A stretch of DNA of 64,000 nt from Pelagilacustribacter sp045567335 (GCA_045567335.1 JBJLCZ010000006.1:1-64000); one strand, 5' to 3'; numbered from the stretch's first letter, positions 26,518-35,086 are shown. Notes: generated by a model not told the origin, from the letters alone. Made by a program: numbers and translations.

Positions 26518-27089
26518 AAGTATTTGCCTAAATTTTCTTTTAAAGATTGAGAAATAGCGGCCTTAATACTACTTTCATTTAATTTGTCTCCAGAAATGTT
26601 TTCAATAATATTTGATGTAATTTCAGTTGAAATTTTTTCTACGTCTTGAATTGAATCTCTTTTTAAATTTAAAATTTCCTCTTGAACTTTTTTAATTTCT
26701 TTATCTATTTCGTTTTCAAATTTTTTTTTCTTAAGTTGAATATCACTTGTCAATTTATTTCTACTTTCAAATAATATTTTTTGAACTTCTTTTTTAGCGT
26801 TATTCATAATTAAATCATAATCTTTTTGTTTTATATCAGCGTTTTCTTTAAAGCTTTTGGCGTTATCCAAGTCATCTTTGATCTTATTTTCTCTATCTTC
26901 AAGGCCATTTTTTATTTTTGGTATAAAGATTTTAGAAATAATCAAGTAAAGAGATGTAAAAACTAAAATTAGCCAAAAAGCTTGGGATGCCCAAAATTCT
27001 GGATCAAGCTGAGGCATTCCCGCCTCAGCTGCGTTTATATTAGTTTGTAAAACTAACGATCCAAAAATTATGCCAAATAAAATTTTCAT
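26514..27089 (-). CDS. atpG: ATP synthase F0 subunit b'
   Basis: Second stalk subunit, 191 residues. A hydrophobic N-terminal stretch ending NINAAEAG (about 1-23) resembles a signal peptide. It is followed by MPQLDPEFWASQAFWL, the typical b' entry to a membrane helix (about 35-52), then a long coiled coil. The extra N-terminal segment makes it longer than AtpF. It lies 9 nt after atpE and overlaps atpF by ATGA. Symbol use varies (atpG, atpX, atpF2). Confidence 0.9.
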   Translation of the reverse strand: MKILFGIIFGSLVLQTNINAAEAGMPQLDPEFWASQAFWLILVFTSLYLIISKIFIPKIKNGLEDRENKIKDDLDNAKSFKENADIKQKDYDLIMNNAKKEVQKILFESRNKLTSDIQLKKKKFENEIDKEIKKVQEEILNLKRDSIQDVEKISTEITSNIIENISGDKLNESSIKAAISQSLKENLGKYL

Positions 27090-27098
27090 AAATTTTAT

Positions 27099-27326
27099 TT
27101 AAAACGCAAATAAAATTATTAATGCAACCACTAGACCAAATAGCCCAGTTGCTTCAGCTAGTGCAAATCCTAAAAGTAAATTAGGGAATTGTTTTTGTGC
27201 TGCTGAAGGGTTTCTCATTGCTCCAGACAAGTAGTTACCAAATATTATTCCGATACCTACTCCAGCTCCTGCTAATGCGATTGCTGCAAGTCCTGCCCCA
27301 ATCATTTTTGCTGCTTCTAACTCCAT
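27099..27326 (-). CDS. atpE: ATP synthase F0 subunit c
   Basis: Forms the proton-driven c-ring. The 75 residues make a two-helix hairpin: a glycine-rich first helix (AGVGIGIIFG), the polar loop with RNPSAAQKQ, and a second helix bearing the ion-carrying glutamate in FALAEATGLF (E58). There is no obvious Na+-binding glutamine in helix one, so proton coupling is likely. It is preceded by an unusually strong ribosome-binding site, in keeping with the many copies needed per complex. Confidence 0.98.
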   Translation of the reverse strand: MELEAAKMIGAGLAAIALAGAGVGIGIIFGNYLSGAMRNPSAAQKQFPNLLLGFALAEATGLFGLVVALIILFAF

Positions 27327-27330
27327 TTTT

Positions 27331-27337
27331 CCTCCTT
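27331..27337 (-). promoter_or_regulatory. Strong Shine-Dalgarno sequence of atpE
   Basis: On the minus strand the sequence reads AAGGAGG, 4 nt before the atpE ATG, a near-perfect anti-SD match after a poly-A stretch. Most starts I checked in this window lack so complete a site. It fits the need for several c subunits per ATP synthase from a polycistronic message. Confidence 0.75.
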
Positions 27338-27345
27338 TTTTTTTA

Positions 27346-28080
27346 TTAATGGTGTAAATTTAATGCATCATTTAAATAGATACAGGTTAATATTGCAAAA
27401 ACATAAGCCTGAAGAAAAGCGACTAATATCTCTAAGCCAGTTAATGCTACTGAAAAACTAAGCGGTAACCAACCGCCTAATATTCCTAAACTAATTACAA
27501 AACCTCCAAATACTTTTAACATAGTATGACCGGCCATCATATTTGCGAATAAACGGACTGACAAACTTACTGGCCTACTTAAATATGAGATGATTTCAAT
27601 TACAGTGATTAATGGAAGTAGTAGAGTAGGCACACCACTAGGAACAAAAAGTTTTAAATAACCAAAACCATGCTTCATAAAACCTATAATAGTCACTGCT
27701 ATAAAAATGAACAAAGCTAATAAAAGAGTTACTATAATGTGACTAGTAACAGTAAAAGAGTAAGGTAACATTCCTATCATGTTACACAAAAGTACGAAAA
27801 TAAATAAACTAAATATAAATGGAAAATATGGTTTTGCTTTTGAACCAGCAGTATCATTTATCATTTTGGCTATAAAATTATAAAACATCTCTGAAATTAA
27901 TTGTATTTTACCTGGGACTAATTTTTTTTGTTTAGTGCCTAAAAATAAAAATAAACAAATTGTTATAGCACTTATCATCATAAAAAGGCTTGCATTTGTA
28001 AAAGAAATATCTATACCCGCTATCTTGATTTCAGGTCCCATTCTGTGCACATTAAATTGGTGCATTGGATTTGTTGACAT
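27346..28080 (-). CDS. atpB: ATP synthase F0 subunit a
   Basis: Membrane stator with the proton half-channels. The 244 residues begin MSTNPMHQFNVHRMGP, typical of alphaproteobacterial AtpB. The essential arginine lies in LSVRLFANMMAGH, and the last helix contains FLQAYVFAILTCIYL. Five to six membrane helices are visible. It lies 12 nt after atpI and 19 nt before atpE. Confidence 0.98.
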   Translation of the reverse strand: MSTNPMHQFNVHRMGPEIKIAGIDISFTNASLFMMISAITICLFLFLGTKQKKLVPGKIQLISEMFYNFIAKMINDTAGSKAKPYFPFIFSLFIFVLLCNMIGMLPYSFTVTSHIIVTLLLALFIFIAVTIIGFMKHGFGYLKLFVPSGVPTLLLPLITVIEIISYLSRPVSLSVRLFANMMAGHTMLKVFGGFVISLGILGGWLPLSFSVALTGLEILVAFLQAYVFAILTCIYLNDALNLHH

Positions 28081-28092
28081 AAAATTACTTTT

Positions 28093-28377
28093 CTAATCTT
28101 TTTTTTGGAGTTTATTTGCTACTCTTATTACATTTAACATTCCTGCGGCAGCTCCTAAAAAAAAGAAAATTATTATTAACCAAGGTTTAGTACCAAACCA
28201 ATTATCTAAAATAAACCCAATTATTGTCCCAACCCCAACCGATGCGACAAGTTCGGTACCTAGTTTGAAAGCAATACCCATAAAAGTACCTTTTTTATTA
28301 CTATCTGAGAGGGAATTTTCTTTTAATTTTGATTTTTCAATTTTTAAGCGAGTTTTAAAGTCTTTTAATTCAGGCAT
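28093..28377 (-). CDS. atpI: AtpI/AtpZ-type ATP synthase assembly protein
   Basis: A 94-residue protein with a charged N-terminal third and two membrane helices (about 38-58 and 63-82), including the conserved GTIIGFILDNWFGTKP and GAAAGMLNVIR. AtpI-type proteins help assemble the c-ring and heads this operon in many bacteria. It starts 6 nt after the smc stop, so smc may be part of the same message. Confidence 0.88.
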   Translation of the reverse strand: MPELKDFKTRLKIEKSKLKENSLSDSNKKGTFMGIAFKLGTELVASVGVGTIIGFILDNWFGTKPWLIIIFFFLGAAAGMLNVIRVANKLQKKD

Positions 28378-28383
28378 TACTTA

Positions 28384-30828
28384 TTAAGCCACAAGTTCTT
28401 CTGCTTTTTGAAGATCAACAGCTACCAATTGACTAACACCTTTCTCTGGCATCGTTACACCGTAGAGACGATGCATTCTAGACATTGTAAGAGCGTGATG
28501 AGAAATTATTATAAATTTTGTTTTTGTTATTTTCGTTAGTTCATCTAGTAGCGCACAAAATCTTGTTACGTTTGCATCGTCTAAAGGAGCGTCTACTTCA
28601 TCAAGAACACAAATTGGAGAAGGATTTACTAAAAAAACTGCAAATATTAGAGATAAAGCTGTCAAGGCTTGTTCACCTCCAGAGAGAAGAGTAATAGATT
28701 GTAGTCTTTTACCAGGAGGAGATACCAACATTTCTAAACCTGCTTCTAAAGGGTCGTCAGAGTCAACTAATTCTAATTTGGCATTACCTCCACTAAAAAG
28801 CTTCGTGTAAACTTCATTAAATTTTCTATTCACTTTACCAAACGCATCTAAAAGCTTTTCCCTTCCTTTCTGATTTAGTTCATCGATACTTGATTTTAAT
28901 TTTACAATAGCTGAGTATAAATCAGCTCTATCATCTTCCATTTTTTTTATTTCAGTTTCATATTTTTTGGTTTCTTCATCTGCACGAAGATTTACAGAAC
29001 CTAAAGATTCTCTTTGTTTCTTTGTTTTTTCAACTTTATTTTCTTGATCATTAATACTAGGAAAATCCTCTGTAATTAAAGAGTTTAAATCTGAATTAGA
29101 CAATAAACTATTTTCATTATCAATGTTAAGCTCATTTTTAACAGAATAAAGAAGGTCTTTTTTTCTATTTTCTATACCTTCGACAGTTGCTTCGTTTCTA
29201 GCTTTATTTTCTCTCAAAGTTGATAATTTCTCCTGTATTTCTTTTAAATTCTTATTTATTAAATTATATTTTTTTTCTGCTTCATTAAGTTCTGATTGTA
29301 ATTCTTCACTTCTTTTTTTAGTATTTTCTAAATTTTGAATATTTTGTCCTTTTATATTTGCAATCTTTTCAGGATTTTTTTGATTTTCGTTTATCTCTGT
29401 TTGAATTTTTAATTTTCGTTGATTTAACTCGATAAGCATTTTTTCTGAATTACTTTTTAAATTTTTCCAATTTTCTAACTCTACATCAATATTTTTTATT
29501 CTTTCTTTTCTTTTAATAGAGTCGCTTTTAATTGATTCATTTTTACCATATGAAGAAGCATATTCTTCTTGAGATATAGTTATTTTATTTATTAAATTTT
29601 TTAATGTTTTAAAAATATCTTTTGTTAATTTTTTTTCCGAATCAATGTATTTTTCAATTTCATCAATTAATTGATCTAGTTGATCCTGTAGTTTTTTTAA
29701 ATTGTTTCTCGTTTGACTTAAATTTTCTGCAGAATTATTTTCAGCTTCAAATAAATTTTTTTCCGTAGACAAAAGTTCGTTTTTTTCCTCTAAAATTCTT
29801 TTTTCATTTAAAGAAGCATCAAGAGAAATGCTTTTTTCTCTTTCAAAATCAGAACTTAAAGTGTCCAATGTTTTTAAAAGTTTAATTTGTATATTTTTTA
29901 CCCTTGCTTCCTCCTCTTCTAAGTTTGACATGTCAAGATTAAGTTTCTGAAGTTTTGCTAAGCTCTCCATTTTTCTATCTCTTAAAGGAGCCAGTCTTTC
30001 ATTTTCTTCTTCAAGCAATGTGTTATTATGATTTAGATCAATTTTTATAGCACTTATTTCGTCTTCTTGCTCACCAAGCTTTTCTGTAATATTTTTTTTG
30101 TCTTTTTCAATTTCTTGTAATTTTAAATAATATAACCCAGCTTCAATTTTTTTTATGTTTCTAGAAATTTCTTTATATCTAGTTGCTTCTTCAGCTTGTT
30201 TTTTTAAATTTTCTAATTGTTTTTCTTGTTGTCGTTTAAGCTCATCTGCTCTTTTTAAATTATTTTCAGCTGCATTTAACCTAAGTTCAGCTTCTTGTCT
30301 TCTTGCATGTATTCCTGATATTCCAGCAGCTTCCTCTAAAACCGCTCTTCTTTCTGATGGCTTAGAGGTGACAAGCATTCCAATTTTTCCTTGGCTAATT
30401 AAAGATGGAGAATGAGCTCCTGTAGAAAGATCAGCAAAAAAAGTTTGTGCATCTCTTGCTCTAGTTTCTTTTCCGTTAATAAAATATTTTGATCCTTTAC
30501 CCCTTTCAATTTTTCTACTGATTATAATTTCATCTAATTCACTATATTGGAACGACTCATCTTTATTAGAATTTTCTAATAAAATAGAAACTTCAGAGAT
30601 GTTTTTTGCTGGCCTGTTAGATGTACCTGAAAAGATTACGTCTTCCATTCCAGAACCTCTCATACTTTTTGCAGAAGTTTCACCCATACACCATCTTAGA
30701 GACTCAACTATATTTGATTTTCCACATCCATTCGGACCCACTATACCAGTTAAGCCGTCTTCGATTGCAAATGTTGTTTTATCAAAAAAAGATTTAAAAC
30801 CTATAATTTCTAATTTTTTAAATTTCAT
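28384..30828 (-). CDS. smc: SMC-family chromosome segregation ATPase, short form without a visible hinge
   Basis: The N-terminal head has GFKSFFDKT, Walker A GPNGCGKSN (about 32-40) and the Q-loop region. The C-terminal head has SITLLSGGEQALTALSL (signature) and Walker B ICVLDEVDAPLDDANV. Between them (about 170-640) lies continuous Glu/Lys/Asn-rich coiled coil, and I see no globular glycine-rich hinge domain. The total is 814 residues, against about 1150 for usual bacterial SMC. It lies 2 nt after the DsbA-like gene and 6 nt before atpI. The head motifs are intact, so it is probably functional. Confidence 0.93.
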   Translation of the reverse strand: MKFKKLEIIGFKSFFDKTTFAIEDGLTGIVGPNGCGKSNIVESLRWCMGETSAKSMRGSGMEDVIFSGTSNRPAKNISEVSILLENSNKDESFQYSELDEIIISRKIERGKGSKYFINGKETRARDAQTFFADLSTGAHSPSLISQGKIGMLVTSKPSERRAVLEEAAGISGIHARRQEAELRLNAAENNLKRADELKRQQEKQLENLKKQAEEATRYKEISRNIKKIEAGLYYLKLQEIEKDKKNITEKLGEQEDEISAIKIDLNHNNTLLEEENERLAPLRDRKMESLAKLQKLNLDMSNLEEEEARVKNIQIKLLKTLDTLSSDFEREKSISLDASLNEKRILEEKNELLSTEKNLFEAENNSAENLSQTRNNLKKLQDQLDQLIDEIEKYIDSEKKLTKDIFKTLKNLINKITISQEEYASSYGKNESIKSDSIKRKERIKNIDVELENWKNLKSNSEKMLIELNQRKLKIQTEINENQKNPEKIANIKGQNIQNLENTKKRSEELQSELNEAEKKYNLINKNLKEIQEKLSTLRENKARNEATVEGIENRKKDLLYSVKNELNIDNENSLLSNSDLNSLITEDFPSINDQENKVEKTKKQRESLGSVNLRADEETKKYETEIKKMEDDRADLYSAIVKLKSSIDELNQKGREKLLDAFGKVNRKFNEVYTKLFSGGNAKLELVDSDDPLEAGLEMLVSPPGKRLQSITLLSGGEQALTALSLIFAVFLVNPSPICVLDEVDAPLDDANVTRFCALLDELTKITKTKFIIISHHALTMSRMHRLYGVTMPEKGVSQLVAVDLQKAEELVA

Positions 30829-30830
30829 AT

Positions 30831-31418
30831 CTATAAAAGTTTGTTCAAAGTTTTCTTAAATGAATCAAAATCATGTTTTCCTTCATACTTCTTTTCGTTT
30901 ATAAAAATTGTTGGTGTTGAACTTATTTTGTAATTTTTTTGCGCATCAATTCTCTCATTAAGTATTTGATCCTGAACTTTTTCATCTTCAAGACACTTAT
31001 TTAATTGTTTTTCATTTAAACCAAAAGTTAATCCAATCTTTTTTAAGGAGTCGTTAATAATATTAATATCTGATCCTACTGCCCAAATACTCTGCTTTTT
31101 ATAAATTTCACTTAAAAGATTAAATCTTATTTTTATATTGGTCGTACAACGTACAATTTTTTCAGCATTTAAAGCTGCAAGGTCTAATGGAAAACCATGA
31201 TGTTCAAATTTTACTTTACTATTATTAATGTATTCTTTTTGCAAATCCTCAAAAATATTATTATGAAAATTTGCACAGTGTGGACATGTTAAAGATGAAA
31301 AAACTTTTATTGTAAGTTTCGCTCTATCACTTCCTATTTTTAGAGCATTGTTTTCTGCAAGTACAGGCTGAAAAATTAAATAAAAAAATAATAATAAAAT
31401 AGAAATTTTTTTAGTCAT
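30831..31418 (-). CDS. DsbA-family periplasmic thiol-disulfide oxidoreductase
   Basis: 195 residues with a signal peptide (about 1-21, ending VLA before ENNA) and a thioredoxin fold carrying the redox motif in SLTCPHCANFHNN (CPHC). The cis-proline region is SSTPTIFIN. The insertion between the halves is helical, as in DsbA. It acts in the periplasm on cysteine pairs. It overlaps the DciA-like gene by 8 nt upstream and precedes smc by 2 nt; this dciA-dsbA-smc order next to mutY recurs in alphaproteobacteria. Confidence 0.9.
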   Translation of the reverse strand: MTKKISILLLFFYLIFQPVLAENNALKIGSDRAKLTIKVFSSLTCPHCANFHNNIFEDLQKEYINNSKVKFEHHGFPLDLAALNAEKIVRCTTNIKIRFNLLSEIYKKQSIWAVGSDINIINDSLKKIGLTFGLNEKQLNKCLEDEKVQDQILNERIDAQKNYKISSTPTIFINEKKYEGKHDFDSFKKTLNKLL

Positions 31419-31902
31419 TTTTACCGTTATAAGCTTTTATTAAATTTTTCAATGAATTTTTTAATTTTATATCAGATATATTTTTAATTTTTTTTTCAAA
31501 ATTATCTTTATTTATAACTTTTTTTTCAATTCTATTTTTTAAATTTAATTTATCTTGCATAATTTTTAATTTAATTTCTTTCATACAATTGTAGCCAAAA
31601 AATGCATTTATTTTATCTAAGATCTCTCTCTTATTGTACTCAATGTCCAGTTCATTTCCGTGTCTCACCATAACAACTATGGTTCCATTCGAGGCATTCT
31701 TTTCGAATCTTACCTTAATTGGGTAACAAGAGTTAGAAATTTTTTTTCCAACTATTTTTGTCCAATTATCAACAATTGTAGAAAAGTTATAACCACTTTT
31801 TTTTAGTATTTTTTTAAAACCACTAGGTATTGAGCTTGAAAATGGTCTAAGACCTTGTAAGAAATTCTGGCTTTTACTATTATTTACTTTTTTATTATGC
31901 AT
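31411..31902 (-). CDS. DUF721 protein, DciA-like replicative helicase loader candidate
   Basis: 163 residues of the DUF721 family. The core (about 30-110) includes WTKIVGKKISNSCYPI and the strand-rich VVMVRHGNELDIEY, matching the KH-like DciA domain. The remainder is a lysine-rich tail. DciA proteins load DnaB in bacteria lacking DnaC, so a role in replication initiation is plausible. Its start codon abuts the divergent mutY start in the palindrome ATGCAT (31897-31902), leaving no intergenic DNA for either promoter. Confidence 0.8.
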   Translation of the reverse strand: MHNKKVNNSKSQNFLQGLRPFSSSIPSGFKKILKKSGYNFSTIVDNWTKIVGKKISNSCYPIKVRFEKNASNGTIVVMVRHGNELDIEYNKREILDKINAFFGYNCMKEIKLKIMQDKLNLKNRIEKKVINKDNFEKKIKNISDIKLKNSLKNLIKAYNGKND

Positions 31903-32898
31903 ATAAATTACAATTTACCAAAAAAAATTCTAGCTTGGTATGATAATAATAGAAGAACTCTACCATGGCGTGTTGGTAAAAATTCAACAAAAAAGCTTTA
32001 TTACAGACTTTTAAGTGAATTTATGTTGCAACAAACTCAAGTCAAAACTGTAATTCCTTATTTTAAGAAATTTACTAAGGAATTTCCTACTTTAAACTCT
32101 TTATCTAAATGTAGTGAAAATAGAATTTTAAAACTATGGGAAGGACTTGGATATTACAGAAGAGCCAGAAATCTTTTAAGTTCAGTAAAAATTTTAGTAA
32201 AAGAAAATAATTCTCGTTTACCTAAAAAATTAGACGAAATTAAAAAATTACCTGGAATAGGTGAGTATACGGGAAATGCTTTGCTGGGACTAGTGCACGA
32301 TCAACCAACGATCGCGGTCGATGGTAACGTTAAAAGAATTTTTTCTAGAATCTTAAATAAAAATGAGAAAAAAATTGATTATAAAGAACTAATAGAAAAA
32401 AATAAAATTTCATTATTTAACACTAAAAGAAATGCTGATTTAGTTGAGGCTATTATGGAGTTTGGCGCTTTAATATGTAAGCCTAAAAATCCAGATTGTT
32501 CCAATTGTATAATTAAAAAGTTGTGTATTTCCAATCAATTAAAAAAAAAATTAAATAATAAGAACAAAAAAAAAGTTATTAAAAAAAAGATAAATATATT
32601 TTGCTATTTAAATAAAAAAAAACAGATTGCTTTAACTAAATATAATAATTTAGGATTTTTAAATAAATTTAATTTACCTCATATTGAAGAAACTTCCTTT
32701 AAAAAAATTGATAAAAAATGGAAATTACTTCATAATTATAATAATTTCATTTCTAATAAAAAATTAAATATTAGTTTATACTATAAATTTTCAAATAAAA
32801 TTCCTGTAAATTTTAGCTGGTATTCTTTACAAAGTAAAAATGAGTTTGTGCCTACTTTTACTAAAAAAATATTTAAACATATTTCTATTTTATACTAA
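31897..32898 (+). CDS. mutY: A/G-specific adenine DNA glycosylase
   Basis: Removes adenine mispaired with 8-oxoguanine. The 333-residue protein has the HhH-GPD core with FMLQQTQVKTV, LPGIGEYTGNALLG and VDGNVKRI. The iron-sulfur cluster is in C-x6-C-x2-C-x5-C form (ICKPKNPDCSNCIIKKLC). A divergent lysine-rich C-terminal NUDIX-like domain follows. ATG at 31897 gives the usual short N terminus before LAWYDNNRRTLPWR. The stop overlaps the next gene's ATG. Confidence 0.96.
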   Translation: MHINYNLPKKILAWYDNNRRTLPWRVGKNSTKKLYYRLLSEFMLQQTQVKTVIPYFKKFTKEFPTLNSLSKCSENRILKLWEGLGYYRRARNLLSSVKILVKENNSRLPKKLDEIKKLPGIGEYTGNALLGLVHDQPTIAVDGNVKRIFSRILNKNEKKIDYKELIEKNKISLFNTKRNADLVEAIMEFGALICKPKNPDCSNCIIKKLCISNQLKKKLNNKNKKKVIKKKINIFCYLNKKKQIALTKYNNLGFLNKFNLPHIEETSFKKIDKKWKLLHNYNNFISNKKLNISLYYKFSNKIPVNFSWYSLQSKNEFVPTFTKKIFKHISILY

Positions 32899-34031
32899 TG
32901 AAAAAAAAAATAATTATAATTGGAGCTGGTGTTGCAGGACTTGTGCTAGCAAATATTTTAAAAAAAAATTCTGATTATGAATTTATAATTTACGAAAAAA
33001 ATGATTCACTTATCTTAGATCAAGGTTATGGAATTCAGCTTTCAGTAAATAGTATTTCTATTTTAAATCAAATAGGATTTGAAAAAATAAATTATAATGA
33101 AATAAATAATCCTTCTTATTTAGATTTCTATAATATTAATTATAAGAAAATAACTGATCTAGATCTCACTGTTTTTAATAACGAGAAAAATAAATATACA
33201 ACTTTAAAACGATCAACTTTAATTAAATTTTTACGAAATGAACTTTTTTCAAATTCAATAAAATTTGGTAAAATGATTACTAACCTTGAACAAAATAGTA
33301 AAAAAATTAATATTGAGTTTCAAGACGGCACGAGAGATAAAGCTGACTATCTTGTAGTATCTGATGGCGTTTTTTCTAAAACAAAATCTGTAATAGAAAA
33401 AAAAGAGTTTAAAAAAAATTATTATGGCGCTTTAGCAATAAGATCTAACTTAAATTCCAGCAATATTTCTCAACTTAATAGAAAAAATATTTCATTATTA
33501 ATGGGCTCTGACGCTCATATTGTAGTGTACCCAGTAAATAAAAAAGAAGATATGAACTTAGTATGTGTAGTCAGGCAAAGTTTAAAAAATTTAAGCAACC
33601 CCTTAAGCGTTCTTAAGAAAACACTTTTTAGAGAAAACAAAAATTTAATAAATTTGTTTAAAGATAACTTAACATCTTGGCCAATTTACACGTCAATTAA
33701 ACCTATTAAATCAATTTATGAAAATGTATTTTATATAGGAGATGCTTTTTATACCTTTCCACCAACGATGGCCCAAGGAGCTTCTCAATCAATAGAAAGT
33801 GCAAACGAAATTTTTAAATTATTAGATCAACAAGAGGAAAACATTCAAGATAAATACTTTACAAATAGATTAAAAAGAACAAAAAAAATTATATTTAGAT
33901 CTAAACTCAATTTTATATTTTTTCACTTATCTAATTCATTTTTAAGAATAATTAGAAATTTGATAATTAAAAATATAACTAAAAAAAAATTTTTTAAAGA
34001 AATTTACTTAGGTAATATTTTTAGAAAATAG
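32898..34031 (+). CDS. FAD-dependent monooxygenase (UbiH/PHBH-like)
   Basis: 377 residues with the FAD dinucleotide fold IIGAGVAGLVLAN at the N terminus, the central VVSDGVFSKTK (DG motif) and the C-terminal GDAFYTFPPTMAQGAS motif of flavin aromatic hydroxylases. It resembles ubiquinone hydroxylases and salicylate-type monooxygenases; the substrate is not determinable. The last ~45 residues are hydrophobic and basic, suggesting membrane association. It follows mutY with a 1-nt overlap and converges on ccrM, overlapping it by 24 bp. Confidence 0.82.
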   Translation: MKKKIIIIGAGVAGLVLANILKKNSDYEFIIYEKNDSLILDQGYGIQLSVNSISILNQIGFEKINYNEINNPSYLDFYNINYKKITDLDLTVFNNEKNKYTTLKRSTLIKFLRNELFSNSIKFGKMITNLEQNSKKINIEFQDGTRDKADYLVVSDGVFSKTKSVIEKKEFKKNYYGALAIRSNLNSSNISQLNRKNISLLMGSDAHIVVYPVNKKEDMNLVCVVRQSLKNLSNPLSVLKKTLFRENKNLINLFKDNLTSWPIYTSIKPIKSIYENVFYIGDAFYTFPPTMAQGASQSIESANEIFKLLDQQEENIQDKYFTNRLKRTKKIIFRSKLNFIFFHLSNSFLRIIRNLIIKNITKKKFFKEIYLGNIFRK

Positions 34032-35081
34032 TTTTTGTCTCAAATTATCGATAGGTGCAATTGCGCCATCTAAATTATAGTGCCAATAAGTCCAACCATT
34101 GCAACTTTCAGCACCTAAAATTTGAGCAGCAACTTTATGAATTGAACCTTCATTATTATTACATTTTATACTTCCATCGGCCATTATTCTTGCATTATAT
34201 TTCTTTTTTGAGTCGTATAAAGTCATTCCAGGTTCTAAAATTCCCATTTCTACTAATGAACCGAATGGTATTCTTGGTTTAGATTTATTGTTTTCAATTG
34301 TATCAAGATAATTTTCTTCAATTACTTTTGTTTTATTAATCCTATCTCTAGCTGTTTTGAAATATTTTTTATCTTTTTCTATACCAAAAAAATTTCTTCC
34401 TAATTTTTTAGCAACCACGGCTGTTGTTCCCGTCCCTAGAAATGGATCAAAAATTGTGTCACCTTTGTTAGTTGTTGCTAAAATAATTCTGTGTAATAAA
34501 GCTTCCGGTTTTTGAGTAGAGTGTACTTTTTTACCATTTTTTCTTAATCTTTCTTTTCCATTACATATAGGAAGCATCCAGTCCGATCTCATCTGCAAAT
34601 CATCATTTAAGCATTTTAAAGATTGATAATTGAACGTATATTTAGATTTTTTATTTTTTGAAGCCCATATTAAAGTTTCGTGTGCATTGGTAAATCTTGT
34701 TCCCTTAAAATTTGGCATAGGGTTATTTTTTCTCCAAATAACATCGTTTAGCAACCAATAGTTTAAGTTCTGTAACTGATAACCTAGGCGAAATATATTG
34801 TGATATGATCCAATTACCCAAATACTTCCATTTTCTTTTAAAATTCTTTTACATTCTGTCAGCCATTTTTTACAAAAATCATCATAATGTTTAAAGCTTT
34901 GAAATTGATCCCAATTATCGTTAACACCATTTACTCTAGTGTTATCAGGCCTAACTAATTTTTCTCCTATTTGTAGATTGTAAGGTGGATCTGCAAAAAC
35001 TAAATCAAAGGTTTTTTCGGGAATTTTTTTTAATTCAGTTAAACAATCTCCATTAATAATTTTATTAATAAATTTGGACAT
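34008..35081 (-). CDS. ccrM: DNA adenine methyltransferase CcrM (GANTC-specific)
   Basis: Cell-cycle-regulated N6-adenine methylase of alphaproteobacteria, modifying GANTC. About 357 residues: the catalytic DPPY lies at about 31-34 (VFADPPYNLQ), SAM-binding FDPFLGTGTTAV comes later, and the C-terminal RAMA-type extension (about 265-357: GILEPGMTLYDS and NGWTYWHYNLDGA) is the CcrM hallmark. I chose ATG 35081 (MSKFINKIINGDC); the in-frame TTG at 35093 is less likely. It lies 59 nt downstream of rnhB, as in Caulobacter and relatives, and its leader holds two GANTC sites. Confidence 0.95.
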   Translation of the reverse strand: MSKFINKIINGDCLTELKKIPEKTFDLVFADPPYNLQIGEKLVRPDNTRVNGVNDNWDQFQSFKHYDDFCKKWLTECKRILKENGSIWVIGSYHNIFRLGYQLQNLNYWLLNDVIWRKNNPMPNFKGTRFTNAHETLIWASKNKKSKYTFNYQSLKCLNDDLQMRSDWMLPICNGKERLRKNGKKVHSTQKPEALLHRIILATTNKGDTIFDPFLGTGTTAVVAKKLGRNFFGIEKDKKYFKTARDRINKTKVIEENYLDTIENNKSKPRIPFGSLVEMGILEPGMTLYDSKKKYNARIMADGSIKCNNNEGSIHKVAAQILGAESCNGWTYWHYNLDGAIAPIDNLRQKLFSKNIT

Positions 35082-35086
35082 TTGAG

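Noticed and set aside
28384..30828. Possible frameshift or assembly deletion shortening smc
   Set aside because: The frame is continuous from head to head, with both ATPase halves intact and normal neighbours on each side; a deletion would have had to be in-frame and hinge-precise. Real lineage shortening is more likely, though this remains to be compared.
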